A DNA stretch of 64,000 nt, from assembly GCA_033980235.1 (NCBI GenBank), contig CM067066.1, positions 30,584,680-30,648,679 of the forward strand. The letters run 5' to 3'. The notes beneath the pieces were generated by a model. It was not told the DNA's origin. It did not search any database and saw only the letters and a list, made by a program, of their open reading frames with translations. This stretch comes from Diadema setosum (lineage: Eukaryota; Echinodermata; Echinoidea; Diadematoida; Diadematidae). A program made the translations under genes and the position numbers. Shown one piece after another: positions 60,687 through 64,000 of this stretch (within the stretch, counting starts at the first letter, position 1; every line of letters starts with the position of its first letter).

Positions 60687-61170
60687 TCAAAACCCATGAG
60701 TCATACAGTCCACGAGTTATAAAGCCTACGATTTATACGCCTCACGAGTAATACACCCCAGGAGCTAGACACAACCGCCCACGAGTCATACAGCTCATGA
60801 GTTCTACAGTTAACGAGTCATACTGGTGACCAAAGCCCATCAGCTTGACATCAGGTCAAATAGGTCCACGAGGTATAAGGTCCATCACGAACTAGACACA
60901 ATATAAGGCCCATGAGCACTACACCAGGCACAAACGGCCCACGAGCCCAACATTTCATCACGTGGCTTTATGTAGGCCGTGTCGAGCTGGTGACCTTTTT
61001 TGACTAGTGTTGAGCTCGTGGGCGTTATTTGCCTTACGTCGAACTAATGGGTCTGTTTTACCTTGTGTCTAGCTCGTTGGCTGTGTGAATCGCGGGTGTA
61101 TAACTCAATGATTTTTTTTTCATTTCTTGCTCGTGGGCTGTATGATTCGTGGATGTCGAACTCTTGGGAT
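60687..61170. repeat. Inverted array of degenerate 16-bp minisatellite units
   Basis: From about 60,687 to 60,965 the plus strand has about 14 variants of CCACGAGTCATACAGC, at 16-bp spacing or 16 plus an insert of about 13. From about 60,985 to 61,170 the reverse complement of the same unit recurs (GAGCTCGTGGGC, GCTGTATGATTCGTGG and similar). The two halves point at each other around a centre near 60,975 (CACGTGGC). No coding sequence. Confidence 0.65.
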
Positions 61171-61621
61171 GACACCGACTCCACTGCCTGAATCGGGGAC
61201 CCCTGCTTGACTGCGACTTCTAAGTTCTATTCGTTTCTCATCTCATGCTTACAATATGTGTCCCATCAACTTCTTACTCCCTTATGTTCTGAGCTATTGT
61301 GCCACCCTGGCACGTAAAAGAAAATAACATTCTCATTCCCATTTAAATCATCATTACCTCAACTGCTATTTCCTTCATTGTGTTCATTTCTCAGTAATAG
61401 ATGACTAGCTGTTGCATCACGTGGCTTCTCTGAGTTTCATAAAGTAACGTTAGTTTTGAAGAGATGTGATACGAAACAATTAAGGACGAGAGAGAATAAT
61501 AATCAGAGAACATCTCGCGACAAATTTGCGCAGTGGAACCCCACGGCCCCCACGGCTTCTCCTTGCTATAATTATCGTAACGCATACTTGACCACGACTA
61601 ATGGGCTAAATCAGGCCGCTG
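61171..61621. other. 3' flank of the minus-strand dehydrogenase gene
   Basis: AT-rich sequence below the stop codon of the minus-strand gene. I saw no clear AATAAA on the minus strand within the first 250 bases. Nothing else is recognised. Confidence 0.5.
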
Positions 61622-61875
61622 TTAGCTCAAGTCCTTTTCCGCCGGCATCTTGGCGCCGTTCATACCCGCGAGAAGATTTTCGATGGCAAGGGTGAACATC
61701 CTGTCGATTCCTCCCGTCGTGAATACTCCGCAGTGGGGCGTGACGATGACGTTCGACATCGTGAACAAGACGTGGCCATCGGGTAGGGGCTCGGGTTCGA
61801 CCGTGTCGAGAGCAGCTCCCGAGATCGTACCACTCTCTAAAGCTTCGACGAGGTCATCGGTGTTGACTAGTGGTC
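61622..61875 (-). CDS. D-2-hydroxyacid dehydrogenase (glyoxylate/hydroxypyruvate reductase-like), last exon
   Basis: Final coding exon, 84 codons plus two bases that finish the Gly codon of the previous exon, ending in TAA (61624-61622). The acceptor on the minus strand is TTATCAG|GACC. It encodes PLVNTDDLVEALESG, AALDTVEPEPLP with the catalytic Glu of the family, and VTPHCG with the catalytic His. The tail, ENLLAGMNGAKMPAE, resembles the C-terminus of glyoxylate/hydroxypyruvate reductases. These enzymes reduce glyoxylate and hydroxypyruvate with NADPH or NADH. PEPLP is shared with GRHPR-type enzymes, but other paralogues in this family cannot be excluded. Confidence 0.93.
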
Positions 61876-62702
61876 CTGATAAGTTGTCCGTAATGGAAAT
61901 AAAAATATAATGACAAATCAAAACGATTTTTATAACATCAACTATATAATTTTATAAACGAGAAAGGTTCAAAGATACAAAAGGCATCCAGTTATTGAAT
62001 GATTCACTCTTTATATTGAGTTGTCGAGGTAGTACAGGTAATTTAATTTTATAATGTTCATACACAATATATATTAGTTACTGTTGTAGTAGTTTTACAC
62101 AGCCCTTGACGGAGGGAATATATTCATTGTACATGGTATGGTCTAATCTTTCATGCACTTTTTCTTGATATACACAGCAACCTATTCGGCGCAGCTTTTG
62201 TTAACAAGTTTCACACAATGCACAATCTAATCACAATGAATGAGAACAGAACCATTATTAAACGTATCTCCAAAACGCCAATAACAAAAATGTAGCTCCA
62301 TGGGTACACTATATACTCTTTGTAAAGCATCGATACTTAACCTTTTTTATATCACATTATATAAGCAACAGAAACTGAAGACCAGAAATCAAGCATAATT
62401 CCAACTACCCGACTACAATGAGTGAGGACTTACAGAACATGTCAACATCTACCATTCCTATTCAAAACTTTTGAAGCTCTGTATAGCTGTGCTCAAGATA
62501 AAAGCATTCGTTTCATAATGATGACTTTTTGTAAGAATACAACGAATCTGTTTCCTCCCCGAGTATCATCGATATTAGTGGTAGATATTCTATAATTTAT
62601 GGTGTATTAATAATGAGAAACTGTATGAAGTGAATCAAGCCTTGGAACATAAACACTTAATTTTTACTGCCTTTTGGAGAAAGAATGGTGGTGAGAATGT
62701 AC
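61876..62702 (-). other. Dehydrogenase gene intron (827 bp)
   Basis: GT-AG intron on the minus strand (donor AGGG|gtacat, acceptor TTATCAG), phase 1 on both sides. AT-rich, nothing else recognised. Confidence 0.92.
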
Positions 62703-62881
62703 CCCTGGCGATGTTGATGAGGATCGCCGTGGACTTCATCAGTTTAAAGCGATCCTTCCTCATCATGTTCCGTGTCTCTTCAGTCAGAGGAGCTGTCAAC
62801 ATCAGGAAATCGACTTGTGGTAATAGCGCCTCCAACGTCGGACAGTATGTTGCTCGGACGGATTTTTCCTCTTCAGCCGAT
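62703..62881 (-). CDS. D-2-hydroxyacid dehydrogenase, middle exon
   Basis: A 179-nt exon. The acceptor is AACGCAG|ATCGG (phase 2, completing an Arg codon) and the donor AGGG|gtacat (phase 1). It encodes SAEEEKSVRATYCPTLEALL, then PQVDFLMLTAPLTEETRNMM, then KLMKSTAILINIARG. The last phrase carries the catalytic Arg (IARG) of the D-2-hydroxyacid dehydrogenase fold, and LTAPLTEETRNM is the usual beta-strand and helix leading to it. Frame, phase and motif order all agree with the flanking exons. Confidence 0.94.
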
Positions 62882-62959
62882 CTGCGTTTTCGATGTCAAC
62901 AAAAGAGAGATCAATTAAATGATATTCAGCAAAAGTTGCTTGTAGCAGTCTCATGAGCA

Positions 62960-63072
62960 GATGATGATGATGATGATGATGATGATGATAATGATGATAA
63001 TGATGATAATGATGATGATGAGGAGGAGGAGGAGGAGGAGGCGGAGGTGGTGGTGGAAGTGGAGGTGGAGGT
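62960..63072. repeat. (GAT)n-(GGA)n-(GGT)n trinucleotide repeat
   Basis: GAT units pass into GGA and then GGT/GGA mixtures, all 3-bp periodic. Confidence 0.9.
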
Positions 63073-63279
63073 AAAGGTGGAGTACTAGGAGGAAGAGAAG
63101 TGCTCACATGATTACCCCCCCCCCTTCCTAGTAGTACAGCTGCGAAAGTGGAAGGCCTAATGGGCCTAGACATAAAGCATAGTAGAGGACAATGTGATAT
63201 CAATATAAAAATAAGTATATTAGCATCAGCTGGACGATGGAACAATAATTGGACTGGTAGTAGCAATATTGACAGTGAC

Positions 63280-63420
63280 TGTAGTGGTAGTGGTGGTAGT
63301 AGTAGTAGTAGTAATAGTAGTAGTAGTAGTAGTAGTAGTATAGTAGCAGCAGCAGTAGAAGTAGTAATAGCAGTAGTAGTAGTAGTAGTAGTAGTAGTAG
63401 AAGTAGTAGGAGTAGTAGAA
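63280..63420. repeat. (TAG)n trinucleotide repeat
   Basis: About 40 TAG-type units with TAA, CAG and TGG variants. Confidence 0.9.
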
Positions 63421-63589
63421 AGAGGAACTGCAATATTCGTAGAAGAGGTAATAGTTGTAGTACACGATATTGTAATAATATTAATAGAAGTAGGAAAAGT
63501 ACACAGTATTTGTAAAAAAAAAAGACTTAGTGTTCAATTTGCAAGCAGTGATGCCGTAAATGCTGCCAAAGCATAATTACATCAATTAC

Positions 63590-63776
63590 CTCTGTCTTCG
63601 ATTGTGATAGAGCACCTTCATATTGAACCCCATGGCGCGCTGAGCCACCTCCAGTCCAATGTTCCCCATTCCAACGATACCCAAGGTTGCATCGTGGATG
63701 TCTTGTCCTATACACTGCCTGATTTTTGCTATGTCCAGGACAGAACCTGACTGGTAGCCTCTTGAAGCTCGCTGCA
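63590..63776 (-). CDS. D-2-hydroxyacid dehydrogenase, first exon inside the window (partial gene)
   Basis: A 187-nt exon. The minus-strand acceptor TTGTTTCAG|TGCAGC enters in phase 1 and the donor CAGAG|gtaatt leaves in phase 2. It encodes [18 protein letters not shown], then [18 protein letters not shown] and [15 protein letters not shown] is the Rossmann GxGxxG dinucleotide-binding motif, and the Arg pair after beta2 (HNRR) is where an NADPH-preferring enzyme would contact the 2'-phosphate. That cofactor reading is inference. The N-terminal catalytic half (roughly 130-150 residues) and the promoter must lie beyond position 64,000. Confidence 0.94.
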
Positions 63777-64000
63777 CTGAAACAAAAATTAATAATTGCA
63801 AAAGGCAAAATGATTGATGCAGTGATACGGCTGAATCGCGTTGGGTACAGAAAAACAATGAAACACACAAAAATAAAACAAACAATCAAATAGACAAACA
63901 AACTGAATAAGACCAATGAGGGTCCTTTGTCAAATATTCTGTTCTATTTGACGAGGGAAAATTAAAGTTGGTTGTGTTTGATCGTCAACGAATAAGAAAT
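63777..64000 (-). other. Upstream intron of the dehydrogenase gene, open at the window edge
   Basis: No further exon is recognised before the edge; AT-rich intronic sequence. Confidence 0.6.

Larger units (their letters stand above)
62882..63589 (-). other. Dehydrogenase gene intron (708 bp) rich in trinucleotide repeats
   Basis: GT-AG intron on the minus strand (donor CAGAG|gtaatt). More than a third of it is trinucleotide repeat: GAT, GGA/GGT and TAG units on the plus strand. These repeats create long artificial open frames of Tyr, Leu, Ser or His, which are not genes. Confidence 0.92.

Noticed and set aside
62802..63576. Long His/Pro/Tyr/Leu/Ser-rich frames on both strands
   Set aside because: They are translations of trinucleotide repeats inside a dehydrogenase intron whose borders are fixed by exon phase.

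Overview
The window is animal nuclear DNA. Genes are sparse, exons are short with GT-AG introns, the sequence is AT-rich, and microsatellites (CA, TA, GA, homopolymer C/G) are very frequent. A DIRS-type tyrosine-recombinase retrotransposon, tRNA-derived SINE-like repeats and the style of the two protein genes fit a marine invertebrate deuterostome, perhaps an echinoderm such as a sea urchin. That placement is inference; no marker in the window fixes the species.

Layout. 1-11,400: no gene recognised; microsatellites, pyrimidine and purine tracts, a degenerate CGGATTAACGAA-type minisatellite and a MITE-like inverted-repeat pair. 11,450-27,342 (+): one complete gene for an RGK-family (Rem/Rad/Gem-Kir) small GTPase. 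It has a TATA promoter, four coding exons whose phases agree exactly (640+89+205+359 nt, 430 residues), a 9.6-kb first intron and an unusually long Q/N/H/Y-rich N-terminus. 27,343-30,840: 3' flank with candidate poly(A) signals, then plain AT-rich sequence.

30,935-34,256 (+): an internally deleted DIRS-like retrotransposon. It keeps perfect 133-bp inverted terminal repeats, an internal complementary region that is the reverse complement of its two joined ends, an intact gag-like ORF, the first part of the reverse transcriptase and a frameshifted tyrosine recombinase. It appears to sit inside an older tRNA-derived SINE-like repeat, whose head and tail lie on either side.

34,500-58,700: a gene desert of microsatellites, tRNA-like sequences (38,141 and 35,405), a MITE-like element with a telomere-like core (48,551-48,768), and an interspersed repeat with hammerhead-like boxes (51,737-51,900). 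58,700-61,200: one unassigned candidate exon, a dyad-rich periodic repeat and a remarkable inverted array of 16-bp units. 61,622-63,776 (-): the last three coding exons of a D-2-hydroxyacid dehydrogenase (glyoxylate/hydroxypyruvate reductase type), whose 5' exons lie beyond the right edge.

The two host genes are unrelated in function: one is a signalling GTPase expected at calcium channels and the cytoskeleton, the other a metabolic NAD(P)H oxidoreductase. I found no operon-like or defence-like gene system. The novelty here is mainly in the repeats.
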